Part shown: piece by piece, positions 18,580 to 31,657 of the stretch
Numbering within the stretch: the stretch's first letter is position 1
Layout: each line of letters opens with the position of its first letter
Assembly: GCF_014640535.1 (NCBI RefSeq)
Contig: NZ_BMHD01000001.1
Span: 1,180,214 to 1,244,213, forward strand
Direction of reading: 5' to 3'
Length of the DNA stretch: 64,000 nucleotides
DNA from: Cnuibacter physcomitrellae
Lineage (GTDB): Bacteria > Actinomycetota > Actinomycetes > Actinomycetales > Microbacteriaceae
Program-made: the position numbers and the translations under genes
The notes under the pieces: generated by a model
Database searches by the model: none
What the model was told of the DNA's origin: nothing
The model's input: the letters and a program-made list of their open reading frames with translations, nothing else

Positions 18580-18785
18580 ACCTGCACAGCGACGACCCCC
18601 TCTCCACAGGGCACAAACGCTTCTGGACACTGGCGCGAGCGACCTGATTGAGTAACCACCGCCGCAGGGTGAGCAGGGGATGCTCATCCCGCGTCGGTAG
18701 GGCGGGACGATGAGGGGGTGGGTCGTCGCACGCATCCCGACCGAACGGCCGCGCCCTGCGCGGCCCGAGCAGAGGAAGCCGCCTG

Positions 18786-19250
18786 ATGACCGTGCCACCC
18801 GTCGTGGAGCTCGCCTGTCCCACCCCGACCGCCGACGACGACGTCACCCTGACCGACGACCTCGTCCGGCCTCCCTCACGCGGCGAGGAGGACGGCCAGG
18901 AGGACTCTGCTCCCCCGGACGCACGCGTCTTCGCCCAGAACATGGCGCGGTGCGTTGTCGAGGTGCTGGCGGGAACGCGCGCGCTCGATCAACTCGCCCG
19001 CTGGCTCAGCGACGACGTCTACGAGCATCTGCTGCTCCGCGACGCGCTGGGGCGACGCGGGAGGGCGGCCCGCGGGGAGGCGCCCGCACGGCTGGCCCTC
19101 ACGATGGGCAGCACGGTGCTGAGCGAACCGTCGACGGGCATCGTGGATGCGGTGGTCATCATCCACGGGCGCGCTCGGTCACGAGCCGTGGCGCTGCGCC
19201 TCGAATGGTCGCGGTCGCGCTGGCGCGCCACCGCCGTGCACGTCCTCTGA
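18786..19250 (+). CDS. Rv3235-like conserved actinobacterial protein
   Basis: 154 residues. N-terminal 45 residues are acidic and proline-containing; the conserved part (about 50-154) starts FAQNMARCVVEVLAGTRALDQLARWLSDDVYEHLLLR and ends with a beta-rich segment (AVVIIHGRARSRAVALRLEW). This matches the small protein found next to secA across actinobacteria (Rv3235 in M. tuberculosis). Its role is unknown; a link to secretion is only suggested by position. ATG preceded by GAGGAAG. Convergent with secA; the 102-bp gap between them holds three copies of GGCCG(T/C)AGCCGAGC. Confidence 0.8.
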   Translation: MTVPPVVELACPTPTADDDVTLTDDLVRPPSRGEEDGQEDSAPPDARVFAQNMARCVVEVLAGTRALDQLARWLSDDVYEHLLLRDALGRRGRAARGEAPARLALTMGSTVLSEPSTGIVDAVVIIHGRARSRAVALRLEWSRSRWRATAVHVL

Positions 19251-19263
19251 ACGGCGCTCAGGC

Positions 19264-19330
19264 GGCCGTAGCCGAGCACCACGGCCGTAGCCGAGCGCAG
19301 GACGCAGCCCGCGAGCGGCCGCAGCCGAGC
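19264..19330. repeat. Three short direct repeats between convergent genes
   Basis: GGCCGTAGCCGAGC at 19264-19277 and 19283-19296, and GGCCGCAGCCGAGC at 19317-19330, between the Rv3235-like stop and the secA stop. No stable terminator stem was recognised. Confidence 0.7.
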
Positions 19331-19352
19331 GGCGCCCGTAGAGGGAGGAGGG

Positions 19353-22286
<2,934 letters not shown>

Positions 22287-22405
22287 GGAGCTTCTCCCAC
22301 TGCGATCGTCGCTCGGCTGGCGAGCATCGCGGAACATACTACTTGCTCACGCCTGGACGTGGCCGGTGTGAGCGCAGGATGCGCAGTGGGAGAAGCCCTC
22401 GGCCG

Positions 22406-23113
22406 TCAGCGGGTGGCCGCGGCGACCCGCTTGATGCCCTCGCTCGCGGGCAGCGGTGTGGCGTCGGCGTTCTCGTCGAGATGGATCACGCCGTAGTTCC
22501 AGCCCTTGCGCCGGTACACGACGCTCGGCTGCATGGTGCCCGAGTCGACGAAGAGGTAGAAGTCGTGGCCCACGAGCTCCATCCGGTACAGGGCGTCGTC
22601 CACCGTCATCGGCACGGCGGGGAACACCTTCTCGCGGATGACCACGGGGCTGTAGTCGTCCGTCGCCTCGGCCGGCTCGTCGCCGGACGGCTCCGAGGCC
22701 GCGTTCGTGCCGTTCAGGACCCCGGCGTCGACCGGCTCGAGGGCGACCGCGCTGAACCCGCCCGTCGCCACCTCGTGGAGGGATGCGGGCCGATGCTGAC
22801 CGCGGTGCACCTTCTTGCGGTCCTTCGCCCGGCGGATGCGCTCCATCAGCTTCCCGATGGCCAGGTCAAAGGCGGCGTACTTGTCGGATGCGGCGCTCTC
22901 AGCGCGCACCAGCGGCCCGGGGCCGATCAGGGTGAGCTCGACCCGGTCGTCGCCGGACGACGCCATCTGGCTGCCCGTATGGTGGCGGCAGACCCGGATC
23001 TCGAGGGCGAGGGCCCGGTCGGCGAGATGAGCGACCTTCTCGGCCTTCTCGGTGGCGTACTCGCGGAACCGATCCGTGATTCCCACGTTCCGTCCGATGA
23101 TGTTCACGTCCAT
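22406..23113 (-). CDS. hpf: Ribosome hibernation promoting factor, long form
   Basis: 235 residues. The N-terminal HPF/RaiA domain (1 to about 105, MDVNIIGRNVGITDRFREYA) binds the 30S decoding region. A linker of about 60 residues follows, then the C-terminal dimerisation domain (about 165-225, KVFPAVPMTVDDALYRMELVGHDF) that pairs ribosomes into 100S particles. The long form is standard outside enterobacteria. Shine-Dalgarno AGGAGG directly upstream. It sits 119 bp upstream of secA on the same strand, as in mycobacteria (Rv3241c). Confidence 0.94.
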   Translation of the reverse strand: MDVNIIGRNVGITDRFREYATEKAEKVAHLADRALALEIRVCRHHTGSQMASSGDDRVELTLIGPGPLVRAESAASDKYAAFDLAIGKLMERIRRAKDRKKVHRGQHRPASLHEVATGGFSAVALEPVDAGVLNGTNAASEPSGDEPAEATDDYSPVVIREKVFPAVPMTVDDALYRMELVGHDFYLFVDSGTMQPSVVYRRKGWNYGVIHLDENADATPLPASEGIKRVAAATR

Positions 23114-23188
23114 GGAGACCTCCTAGCCGTCTGAGCCGCGAGGTCCTCGCCGTCAAGTGCGAGTCCCTTCGCGCCTTGTGTGCCGACC

Positions 23189-23217
23189 AACCTATCCGGG
23201 TGCGGACGGAATGTCAC
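23189..23217 (-). promoter_or_regulatory. hpf promoter
   Basis: GTGACA (23212-23217) and TAGGTT (23189-23194) on the minus strand with a 17-bp spacer, about 76 nt before the hpf start. The -35 touches the comF stop codon. It matches the vegetative actinobacterial pattern. Confidence 0.5.
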
Positions 23218-23927
23218 TGATCGTCCGCCGAGTGGTGGCCAGGCGTTTCCGAAGTGGTCTGCAGGCGGCGTTCGGCGTGCGCGAGACAGGCCGCGGCGAC
23301 CACCTGACCGCCCGCCGCGACGACGGCCCGCGCGGCCTCGGTGAGGGTCGCGCCGGTCGTCACGACGTCGTCGACGAGGACGAATCGACCGCCCCGGGCC
23401 CCGACCGCTCTCATCGCGCCGGAGACGTTCGCCCGCCTCTCCTCGCGCCCCAGATCGGCCTGGTCCCCGACCCGCCGGGTGAGCTCGAGACGGGTGCTCG
23501 ACGTGGCTCGGAGCCCCGCGCTCTGCAGCAGCCGGGCCACCGGCGCGTACCCCCGCCGACGGAGCGCGGGCCTCGACGCGGGGACGACCAGCAGGCCCGG
23601 CGGCTCCCCACCGGCGGCGACCGCGGGCCAGAGCTCGACGATCGACGCCCGCAGCGCGGGCGCGAGGGCGCGCGCCAGATCGACGCGCCCCGCATCCTTG
23701 TACCGGCGGAGGGCCGCCGCGACCGCGCCCTCGTACCGCAGGGCGGCGGTCACCCCTGGCGCCTCCGCCGGAAGGCCGTCGACGGCGGCCGGCTGCGGCG
23801 TCATCGAGGCCCGGCAGCGAGGACAGAGCGCGAGACCCGGCTGCCCGCATCCGCCGCAGTCGACGGGGAGGAGCACGGCGAGCGCGTCGCGGACGGTCGC
23901 GACCAGAGCGGACGGGAGATCGGACAT
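23214..23927 (-). CDS. comF: ComF-family phosphoribosyltransferase-like protein
   Basis: 237 residues. An N-terminal zinc finger (CGGCGQPGLALCPRC, about residues 24-38) precedes a PRTase fold with the PRPP loop FVLVDDVVTTGATL in the C-terminal third. ComF proteins help DNA uptake in competent bacteria, but most actinobacterial copies are of unknown use; position between lpqB and hpf equals Rv3242c. The ATG at 23927 (MSDLPSALVATVR) is the first that fits the domain start; the frame runs open to 24218 inside lpqB without protein-like content. Confidence 0.85.
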   Translation of the reverse strand: MSDLPSALVATVRDALAVLLPVDCGGCGQPGLALCPRCRASMTPQPAAVDGLPAEAPGVTAALRYEGAVAAALRRYKDAGRVDLARALAPALRASIVELWPAVAAGGEPPGLLVVPASRPALRRRGYAPVARLLQSAGLRATSSTRLELTRRVGDQADLGREERRANVSGAMRAVGARGGRFVLVDDVVTTGATLTEAARAVVAAGGQVVAAACLAHAERRLQTTSETPGHHSADDQ

Positions 23928-24018
23928 CCCCCGATCATGGCCGCGGCCGCCGGGGCGTGCGTCGCCGAGGCCAGCGCGGTGGAGAGGACGATCTCCCGAC
24001 GGGGCTGTGCAGGAGCGC

Positions 24019-25719
24019 TCAGTTCTGCACGGCCAGCACCGACACGTCGGAGGCCACGGTCTGCCACGCGCTCCCGCGCAGCTGGAGCAGCGTCCCCTCG
24101 GTCGTGCGCACCCGCAGACCGTCGAGGTCGTTCCCGCCGGCGACCGCGTCGGCGCCCGTGGGAGAGCCCAGCGCCGAGCTGCGTCCGCCGAGCAGCTGCG
24201 AGAGCGCCTGCGGTTCACTGGAGGGCGTGGCGTAGACCGCGGCGACGCTGTACTGGTCGACCCAGGTGGCGTCGATCGGCGTGCCGGACCCGCCCGCGAG
24301 CACGACGGGCTGCCCGAGCCCCGTCGGCGTCCCCGCCTGGTCGCGGAGCACCGCCGCGACCACCAGCTGGGGCACGCCCCCGCTCACGAGGTAGGCCACC
24401 GCGCGCGTGCCGTCGCGGGAGATCTCGAAGGACCGGATCTCGGTCGCGCCGCCCCACTGGGCGGGCACGTTCGACGCCGCGTTGCTCGGCGACACCGCGA
24501 CGACGGCGCCGGGGTCGGCCGCGGGGATGCTCCACACCCAGCCGAACGGGTCGACCGCCGGCGCGATGAGTCCCGACCGCTGGTCGACGACCGTGGTCGC
24601 TCCCCCGGCGCGGACCGCGGCCACGACGCCATCCCCGGCCCTGACCGCCGCGACCGTGGATCGGGCCGAGTAGGCCACCGCGTTCGGCTGCAGTGCGACG
24701 ACGGCGTCGCTCAGGCCCGGCACCTCCGCGACCGAGTCGGCGCTGAGGTAGCCGAAGCGATCGCCGGAGACCACGAGCGGGGTGAGCCCGACTCGGGGCG
24801 CCACCTCGGGCGCCGCGCGATCGGTCGAGGGCACGTCGACGATGTTCTGGTCGACGCTGATCGCCACCGACGACACCGAGGCCACCCCGCCCAGGCTCGC
24901 GGACAGCTGGAACCGCATCCGCTGCAGGTCGATCGTCGAGGCCTGGAGGACGTTGCTCGAGAGCTCGACGCGGGTGGTGCCTCCCGAGGTGACGACGCTG
25001 GAGGTCGACGTGCCGTCCGGGAAGGCGGTGACCACCGCCCCGTCGAGCCAGGGTGTCGGGCCTTCGAGCAGCGACCTCACGATGCGGGTGCCGACGGAGG
25101 CGGAGGTCGGGAACCAGCGGAGGTCGGGGACCAGGAAGGTGTAGGTGGGATCGAAGAAGTAGAGGGAGTGCGAGCTGAACACCTGCTCGAAGAAGACGTC
25201 CTCGATGAGCGTGCCGTCGGGCGCGGCGGAGATGCGCCACTCGCCGTCCTGCTGCACGAACGAGTAGTCGAGCGAGAGCGGCGCCGCCGCGGTCTCGCTG
25301 TAGCTGCCCTCCCCGTCGACACGGGCCTGGGGTGTGACGGTGAGCCGCAGCGACGTGTCGCCGGTGGGGGTGGTCGACCGCGGACCGCTGTCGACGATGA
25401 CGTCCGCCGTGGGCTTCCACTGAGCGGCGAAGCCCTGCGACAGGTAGTTGCGCGCCACCTCGTAGTCGTTCTGCGGATCCTTCGCGGCGTTGACGAACCC
25501 CGCCAGGATCTGCTCCTGCGTCGCGCCGGCCGAGGGACCCGCCGCGAGGAAGATGACGTCGATGTTGTCGTCGGTGGCGGGCCCCGACTCCGAGCCGACG
25601 TCGCCGGAACGCGGGATGGCGGCGCAGGACGCGAGCGAGACCGCGAGCGCCAGCACCGCGAGCACGGCCCCGACCCTGAGCGCCGCGCTCCTGCGCAGGA
25701 GGGCCAGTCGTTCACGCAT
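24019..25719 (-). CDS. lpqB: Lipoprotein LpqB (MtrAB-associated)
   Basis: 566 residues. Lipoprotein signal peptide: basic start, hydrophobic stretch and lipobox LASC with the lipidated Cys at 32. A GerMN-like domain lies in the middle (about 230-340) and a beta-propeller-like region fills the rest (SFEISRDGTRAVAYLV, DATWVDQYSVAAVY). In mycobacteria LpqB binds the extracellular sensor part of MtrB and modulates MtrA signalling for division and envelope homeostasis. The ATG at 25719 overlaps the mtrB stop by 8 nt, so the three genes form one operon. Confidence 0.93.
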   Translation of the reverse strand: MRERLALLRRSAALRVGAVLAVLALAVSLASCAAIPRSGDVGSESGPATDDNIDVIFLAAGPSAGATQEQILAGFVNAAKDPQNDYEVARNYLSQGFAAQWKPTADVIVDSGPRSTTPTGDTSLRLTVTPQARVDGEGSYSETAAAPLSLDYSFVQQDGEWRISAAPDGTLIEDVFFEQVFSSHSLYFFDPTYTFLVPDLRWFPTSASVGTRIVRSLLEGPTPWLDGAVVTAFPDGTSTSSVVTSGGTTRVELSSNVLQASTIDLQRMRFQLSASLGGVASVSSVAISVDQNIVDVPSTDRAAPEVAPRVGLTPLVVSGDRFGYLSADSVAEVPGLSDAVVALQPNAVAYSARSTVAAVRAGDGVVAAVRAGGATTVVDQRSGLIAPAVDPFGWVWSIPAADPGAVVAVSPSNAASNVPAQWGGATEIRSFEISRDGTRAVAYLVSGGVPQLVVAAVLRDQAGTPTGLGQPVVLAGGSGTPIDATWVDQYSVAAVYATPSSEPQALSQLLGGRSSALGSPTGADAVAGGNDLDGLRVRTTEGTLLQLRGSAWQTVASDVSVLAVQN

Positions 25720-27388
25720 CCCGATCGCCTCCCTCGGGGCGACGGACGTCGCCGAGGGACGCCTGCGCGCCCCGCACGTCGTCGGGCTCGAGCGGCAGCG
25801 GCGACGGCCCGCGGGTGACGCCACGCCGACGCGGGAGCGTCAGCCGGAAGTTCGAGCCCTCCCCGGGGGCCGACCACACCTCGAGCGCGCCGCCGTGGAG
25901 CGTCGCATCCTCGAGCGAGATCGCCAGACCGAGGCCGGTGCCGCCGATCGTCCGCTTGCGGGACGGGTCGGCGCGCCAGAACCGGTCGAAGACGCGCTCG
26001 GCGTCCTCGGGGCTCATCCCGACGCCGTAGTCGCGCACCGACAGCGCGACCGCCGTCGGCGAGCTGTCGACGGTGATCACGACGGGCCGGCGCTCCCCGT
26101 GCTCGATCGCGTTGCCGATGAGGTTGAGCACGATCCTGCGGATGCGGCGGGGGTCCATCTCGACCTCCGTGTACCCGCCCGGCGCCACCACCCGCAGATC
26201 CGAGCCCGCCTGCTCGGCGAGGGACCGCATCTGGTCCGCGGCATCCTCGGCGAGCCGGACGAGACTCGTCGGCTCGGTGTCGAGCGACGCCGAGCCCGCG
26301 TCGAACCGGCTGATCTCGAGCAGGTCGGAGAGCATCTCCTCGAACCGCTTCGTCTGCGTGTGCAGCAGCTCGGCCGTGCGCTCAGTGGCGGGCGGGAACG
26401 TGGAGCGCTGGTCGTAGAGCATGTCGCCGGCCAGACGGATGGTGGTCAACGGCGTGCGCAGCTCGTGCGAGACGTCGGAGACGAAGCGCTGCTGCACCTG
26501 CGACAGCTCCGCCAGCTGGTTGATCTGGGCGGCCATGCTGTCGGCCATCCCGTTGAACGAGCGCGCGAGCGTCGAGATCACGTCCTCCCCGCGTTCCGGG
26601 ATGCGCACCTCCAGCTCACCGGCCGCGAGCTTCTCGCTCGTCTCGGCGGCGAGGCGGATCGGCTCGACCACGAGCCGGACGATGACCCAGGAGACCAGCC
26701 CGATGAGCACGATCAGCGCCAGCCCGCCCAGCCACAGCGTCTGCTGGACGAACACCAGCGTCTGCTCCGCATCGGCGAGGTTGTAGCCGATGTAGAGCTG
26801 GAAGTTGCCCACCCCGGGGATGCTGAGGGGCGTGCCCACGATGATGCCCGGCTGGCTGTCGCCGCGCTCGTCGGCGAGCGAGACGGACTGCCAGTACTGC
26901 GTCTGCGTGCCGCCGTCGCTCGCGGCCACCTCGTCCTGGAGCTGGTCGGAGATGACGTCGCCGGTGAGCTCGGGACTGGAGAACGAGAGCACCGTCGAGG
27001 AGGGCGAGGTCTGGCCGGGGATCGCCAGCAGCGCGATCAGCCGCGAGGACGAGGACGCGATGATCGCCGACTTGGCGGAGTTCAGCAGCGACAGCGTCGA
27101 CGCATCCGACGCCGCGTCCGCCGCGTCGAAGATGTTCTGGGCGGCCGTGGCGGCGTTCCGCGACTCGGTCACGACCTGGTTGAGGCGCGACTGGAAGAGA
27201 TCGTTGCCGATGCTGATCGACATGTACGTGCCGGTCGCGACCACGGCGACGGTCGACAGCGCGACCGTGACCACGATGGTCCGGAACTGCAGCGATCGGC
27301 GCCAGGCACGGGCGATCTCGAGCGGCCAACGGCGCCAGGTGCGTACCACCGTCGGGCCGACCCGGGAACGCCGGACGTTCTCGGTCAT
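25712..27388 (-). CDS. mtrB: Sensor histidine kinase MtrB
   Basis: 558 residues. TM1 about 37-56, extracytoplasmic sensor about 57-217, TM2 about 218-240, HAMP 241-293, HisKA with phospho-His 308 (RFVSDVSHELRTPLTTIR), then the HATPase domain (LIGNAIEHGE, DYGVGM, RTIGGTGLGLAIS) and a short C-terminal tail. It phosphorylates MtrA. Starts 31 nt after the mtrA stop and overlaps lpqB. Family length and order are as in other actinobacteria. Confidence 0.95.
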   Translation of the reverse strand: MTENVRRSRVGPTVVRTWRRWPLEIARAWRRSLQFRTIVVTVALSTVAVVATGTYMSISIGNDLFQSRLNQVVTESRNAATAAQNIFDAADAASDASTLSLLNSAKSAIIASSSSRLIALLAIPGQTSPSSTVLSFSSPELTGDVISDQLQDEVAASDGGTQTQYWQSVSLADERGDSQPGIIVGTPLSIPGVGNFQLYIGYNLADAEQTLVFVQQTLWLGGLALIVLIGLVSWVIVRLVVEPIRLAAETSEKLAAGELEVRIPERGEDVISTLARSFNGMADSMAAQINQLAELSQVQQRFVSDVSHELRTPLTTIRLAGDMLYDQRSTFPPATERTAELLHTQTKRFEEMLSDLLEISRFDAGSASLDTEPTSLVRLAEDAADQMRSLAEQAGSDLRVVAPGGYTEVEMDPRRIRRIVLNLIGNAIEHGERRPVVITVDSSPTAVALSVRDYGVGMSPEDAERVFDRFWRADPSRKRTIGGTGLGLAISLEDATLHGGALEVWSAPGEGSNFRLTLPRRRGVTRGPSPLPLEPDDVRGAQASLGDVRRPEGGDRDA

Positions 27389-27419
27389 CCGCCGCTCGCT
27401 GCCCGCACGGCGGGCGGCG

Positions 27420-28100
<681 letters not shown>

Positions 28101-28250
28101 GTGCTGTTCTCTCCAGACGGGTGTGGCACCAGCGTAATCGAGCGCTGATCAGGAACGCGCGAGCGAGCACTGTGAAATCTCAGAACGAGAGTGCGTAGCA
28201 TGGGTGCCGGGGGCTGGGGGTTCCCTGCCGCCGCAGCGAGAAGGGCTTCG

Positions 28251-29756
28251 ATGAGCGACGACCACGGGTGGACCGCGCCGGGCACCGAGGGGCGTCGCGA
28301 CGAGCCCACCCCACCGCCGCCCTCCGGCCCCGCCCAGCCGCAGCACGGCCAGGACGCTCCCCCGCCTGCCGCGCCCCCGCAGCCCCAGTACGGGCAGTAC
28401 GCTCCCCCGCCGCAGGCTCCCGAGTACGGGCAGTACGCGCCTCAGGCGCCGGAATACGGACAGTACGCTCCCCTGCCGCAGGCACCGGAGTACGGACAGT
28501 ACGCGCCGCCGCCCGGCCAGCCCTCCTCCGCGCCGCCGCAGGCCCAGTACCCGCCGCCGCAGTACGCGCCTCCCCAGTACGGACAGCCCCAGTACCCGCC
28601 GCCCCAGTACGGGCAGCCCCAGTACCCGCCGCCCCAGTACGGGCAGCCGCAGTATCCGCCGCCCGGGAACGGCACGCCCGCCTACGCGCAGTACGGCGCG
28701 CAGTTCGCCGCGCCCGGCACCCCCGAGGGGTGGACGCCACCGCCCAAGCCCGGCCTCATCCCCCTCCGTCCGCTCGGCTTCGGCACCCTGCTCGGCGCAC
28801 CGTTCCAGGTGCTCCGGCGCAATCCGAAGGCGACGTTCGGCTCGGGCCTCATCATCCAGGCCGCCGTCGTCGTCGTCACCACGCTCTTCTTCGTCGGCCT
28901 CACCGTCTTCCTCGTCGGTCGCAGCCTCAACGCGGTCGGTGACGACGCCGACGTGATCGCCGCAGGCAACGTCGCGCTCGGCATCATCGGCACGATCGTG
29001 GTGCTGGCGGTCAGCCTCTTCGCCTCGGCTCTCCTGCAGGGCGTCCTGGTCGTCGAGGTCGCCCGGGGCACCCTCGGTGAGAAGCGGCGCCTGGGAGAGC
29101 TCTGGAAGGCCGCGTTCAAGCGCGTGCTCCCCCTCTCGCTGTGGCTGCTCATGCTCGTCGGAGCGGGCCTCATCGGACTCGCAATCGTGATCGGCATCAT
29201 CGTGCTCGGCGCGATCAGCGGGACGGGAGGCGGCGTCGCGGCCGCGGTCCTGGTCTCCGTGTTCCTCGGCCTCGGCTTCCTGGTCCTCGGGGCCTGGCTC
29301 GGGACGAAGACCGCGATGGTCCCGAGCATCATCGTGCTCGAGAGGAAGGGCGTCATCGCGGCGATCCGCCGCTCCTGGTCGCTCACGGGCGGCTACTTCT
29401 GGCGCACGTTCGGCACGATCGCGCTCGTCGGCGTCATCCTGTACTTCGCCAGCCAGATCCTCAGCACGCCGTTCTCCCTGCTCATCGGCATCGTCCCGTC
29501 CCTCATCGACCCCACGGGGACGGGCTCCGGCATCGTCGCGATCATCGTGCTCTACGTCGTGTTCATCGCGTTCACCACGGCCGTCAGCGCCATCACCTCC
29601 GTCGTCCAGGCCGCGGTGGTCGCCGTGATCTACATCGACCTGCGGATGCGCAAGGAGGGGCTCGACGTCGAGCTCACGCGGTTCGTCGAGTCGGCGCAGT
29701 CGCCCGACGAGGAGGGCCGCTGGCCCGATCCGTACCTCCCCAGGGCAGGTGCATGA
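28251..29756 (+). CDS. Membrane protein with Pro/Tyr/Gln-repeat N-terminus
   Basis: 501 residues. About 160 N-terminal residues are repetitive (units such as APEYGQYAP and PPQYGQPQY), then six or so membrane segments arranged as in proteins with a glycerophosphodiester-phosphodiesterase-type membrane domain (YciC-like): PFQVLRRNPKATFGSGLII, LLQGVLVVEVARGTLGEKRRLGELW, SIIVLERKGVIAAIRRSWSLTGG. No catalytic domain is seen. GAAGGG precedes the ATG. Its stop overlaps the DUF4129 gene (ATGA), so it leads a run of coupled genes. Function unknown; a scaffold or stress-related membrane role is inference. Confidence 0.85.
   Translation: MSDDHGWTAPGTEGRRDEPTPPPPSGPAQPQHGQDAPPPAAPPQPQYGQYAPPPQAPEYGQYAPQAPEYGQYAPLPQAPEYGQYAPPPGQPSSAPPQAQYPPPQYAPPQYGQPQYPPPQYGQPQYPPPQYGQPQYPPPGNGTPAYAQYGAQFAAPGTPEGWTPPPKPGLIPLRPLGFGTLLGAPFQVLRRNPKATFGSGLIIQAAVVVVTTLFFVGLTVFLVGRSLNAVGDDADVIAAGNVALGIIGTIVVLAVSLFASALLQGVLVVEVARGTLGEKRRLGELWKAAFKRVLPLSLWLLMLVGAGLIGLAIVIGIIVLGAISGTGGGVAAAVLVSVFLGLGFLVLGAWLGTKTAMVPSIIVLERKGVIAAIRRSWSLTGGYFWRTFGTIALVGVILYFASQILSTPFSLLIGIVPSLIDPTGTGSGIVAIIVLYVVFIAFTTAVSAITSVVQAAVVAVIYIDLRMRKEGLDVELTRFVESAQSPDEEGRWPDPYLPRAGA
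28581..28670 (+). repeat. 30-bp coding tandem repeat (3 copies)
   Basis: Three 30-bp units at 28581-28610, 28611-28640 and 28641-28670 code for the G-QPQYPPPQY decapeptide; the third has drifted (AAC end). Upstream, looser APEYGQYAP units continue the pattern back to about 28380. Confidence 0.85.
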
Positions 29757-30418
29757 ACCCCTTCGCCCTGCTCGACCCGCCGGTCCAGCCCGACGCCGAC
29801 CAAGGCCGTCAGTGGCTGCTCGACGAGCTGTCGAAGCCCGAGTACCAGGCGGCGCGGCCGACCTGGTTCGATCAGGCGTCGAAGGCGTTCCAGGACTGGC
29901 TCGGCTCGCTGCAGGCGCCGGGTGGCCCCAGCTTCGGGGCCCTCATCCCCCTGGGCGTCGTGCTCGTGGTCGCCGCCTTGATCGTGGTCGCGTTCCTCGT
30001 GTTCGGCCGCCCGCGCCTGAACACCAGGAGCGCGCTGCGGACGACCGAGCTGTTCGGCGCCGACGACGCCCGATCCGCCGCGGAGATCCGCGCCGCCGCC
30101 CGCCGAGCCTCGAGCGCGGGCGACTGGTCGACCGCGATCGAGGAGCAGTACCGCGCCATCGCGCGAGCCCTCGCCGAGCGGACGGTCGTCCTGTCGGCAC
30201 CGGGCACCACGGCGCAGGAGTTCGCGAGCCGCGCGGGCCGGTCCTTCCCCGACTCGGCCGAGGAGCTGCGTCTCGGCGCGCGCGCCTTCGACGAGGTGCG
30301 GTATCTCGATCAGCCCGGCACCAGCGCGGGCTACGACAGGCTCGTCGCACTCGACGGCGCCCTGGAGCGCGCCCGACCCACCCGCCTCGAGGCCGTCCCC
30401 TCGGCGGCCGCGCGATGA
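29753..30418 (+). CDS. DUF4129 membrane protein
   Basis: 221 residues. One transmembrane helix (about 66-84, FGALIPLGVVLVVAALIVVAFLVF region) separates a short N-terminal part from a cytoplasmic C-terminal DUF4129 domain (about 110-200, AIEEQYRAIARALAERTVVLSAPGTTAQEF read in parts). DUF4129 often accompanies transglutaminase or MoxR/DUF58 genes. ATGA overlap with the gene before, and again with DUF4350 after it. Exact role unknown. Confidence 0.85.
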   Translation: MNPFALLDPPVQPDADQGRQWLLDELSKPEYQAARPTWFDQASKAFQDWLGSLQAPGGPSFGALIPLGVVLVVAALIVVAFLVFGRPRLNTRSALRTTELFGADDARSAAEIRAAARRASSAGDWSTAIEEQYRAIARALAERTVVLSAPGTTAQEFASRAGRSFPDSAEELRLGARAFDEVRYLDQPGTSAGYDRLVALDGALERARPTRLEAVPSAAAR

Positions 30419-31596
30419 CCGCCACGGTCGTCGAGACGCCTCGCACGGGCCCCCGGCTGCGACGCTGGCTGTTCTGGATCCTCGCCTCGGTCGCCGCGAT
30501 CCTCCTCGCCGGGTTCACCCTGCTGTCGAGCTTCCGCGGCCTCGTCGATCAGGGCCTCTACTCCGCGACGAGCCCCAGCTCGGCTGGATCCAAGGCTCTC
30601 GTCGAGGTGTTGAAGCAGCAGGGCGTCGACGTCGTGGTGACGGGATCCCTCGACGAGACCCGCCGAGCCGTGTCGGGGGCGCAGGGCCCGGTCACCGTGA
30701 TGATGGCCGATCTCTACGGCTACCTCGACGACGACGGCCTCGAGGCGCTCGGCGACCTCGACGCCGACCTCGTCCTGCCGACGCCGTCGGACGACGAGCT
30801 CGACATCCTCGCCCCCGGGGTCCGTACCACGGCGGTCGAGTCGTCCGACGACACGGTCGACGCCGGATGCGGCATCCCCGCGGCCGAGCGCGCCGGCGAG
30901 GTGTCGCAGGCGGACATCGCCTACACGGCCGACCCGGGTGACGCCACCGGATGCTTCGACACGGGCGCGGGCGCCTACGGCCTGGTGCGACTCGACCAGG
31001 GCGACCGCACCGTCGACGTGCTCGGCGTGAGCGACGCCCTGCGGAACGACTCGATCCCGCTCGCCGGCAACGCCGCGCTGGCGCTGGGCCTCCTGGGCGA
31101 GAACCCGACCCTCGTCTGGTACCTGCCCACCTCCGCCGACCTCCCCGAGGACGCGCCGCCGACGATCCAGGAGCTCACCCCGGGGTGGGTCACGCCCGTC
31201 ATCCTGCTGCTCATCGTGGTCTTCGTGGCTGCGGCGGTCTGGCGCGGGCGCCGTCTCGGGCCGGTCGTCGTCGAGGAGATGCCCGTCGTCGTCCGGGCCC
31301 GCGAGACGGCCGAGGGCCGTGCCCGCCTCTACGCTCGCGAGGGGGCCACGCTCCGAGCGGTCGACGCCCTCCGCGTCGGGACCGTGCAGCGGCTCTCCAC
31401 GGCGCTGAACCTCTCCCGCTCGAGCGACCTGACGGAGGTCGTGTCGGCGGTGTCGGCGGTGACCGGTAGACCGTCCGCCGAGGTGTACGACACACTCGTC
31501 GGGGCGGTCCCCGCCGGCGAGGCCGACCTCCAGGCCCTCTCCGACCGGCTCCTCGTGCTCGAGCGCGAGGTCCGGGCGGCGACCAGGCCCGACTGA
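30415..31596 (+). CDS. DUF4350 membrane protein
   Basis: 393 residues. TM near the N-terminus (about 18-37), an extracytoplasmic DUF4350-like alpha/beta domain (about 45-250, with a possible Cys pair in DAGCGIPAAERAG and DATGCFDTGAG), a second TM (about 262-280, GWVTPVILLLIVVFVAAAVW) and a cytoplasmic helical tail. Member of the conserved DUF4129-DUF4350-MoxR-DUF58 set (Rv3691-Rv3693 region of M. tuberculosis, from memory). No enzyme motif recognised. Confidence 0.82.
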   Translation: MTATVVETPRTGPRLRRWLFWILASVAAILLAGFTLLSSFRGLVDQGLYSATSPSSAGSKALVEVLKQQGVDVVVTGSLDETRRAVSGAQGPVTVMMADLYGYLDDDGLEALGDLDADLVLPTPSDDELDILAPGVRTTAVESSDDTVDAGCGIPAAERAGEVSQADIAYTADPGDATGCFDTGAGAYGLVRLDQGDRTVDVLGVSDALRNDSIPLAGNAALALGLLGENPTLVWYLPTSADLPEDAPPTIQELTPGWVTPVILLLIVVFVAAAVWRGRRLGPVVVEEMPVVVRARETAEGRARLYAREGATLRAVDALRVGTVQRLSTALNLSRSSDLTEVVSAVSAVTGRPSAEVYDTLVGAVPAGEADLQALSDRLLVLEREVRAATRPD

Positions 31597-31657
31597 CGAC
31601 CCGCCGCACCGCGGCGGAGACGACCGACCACCATCGCAGGAACGAGGACACACGAGA

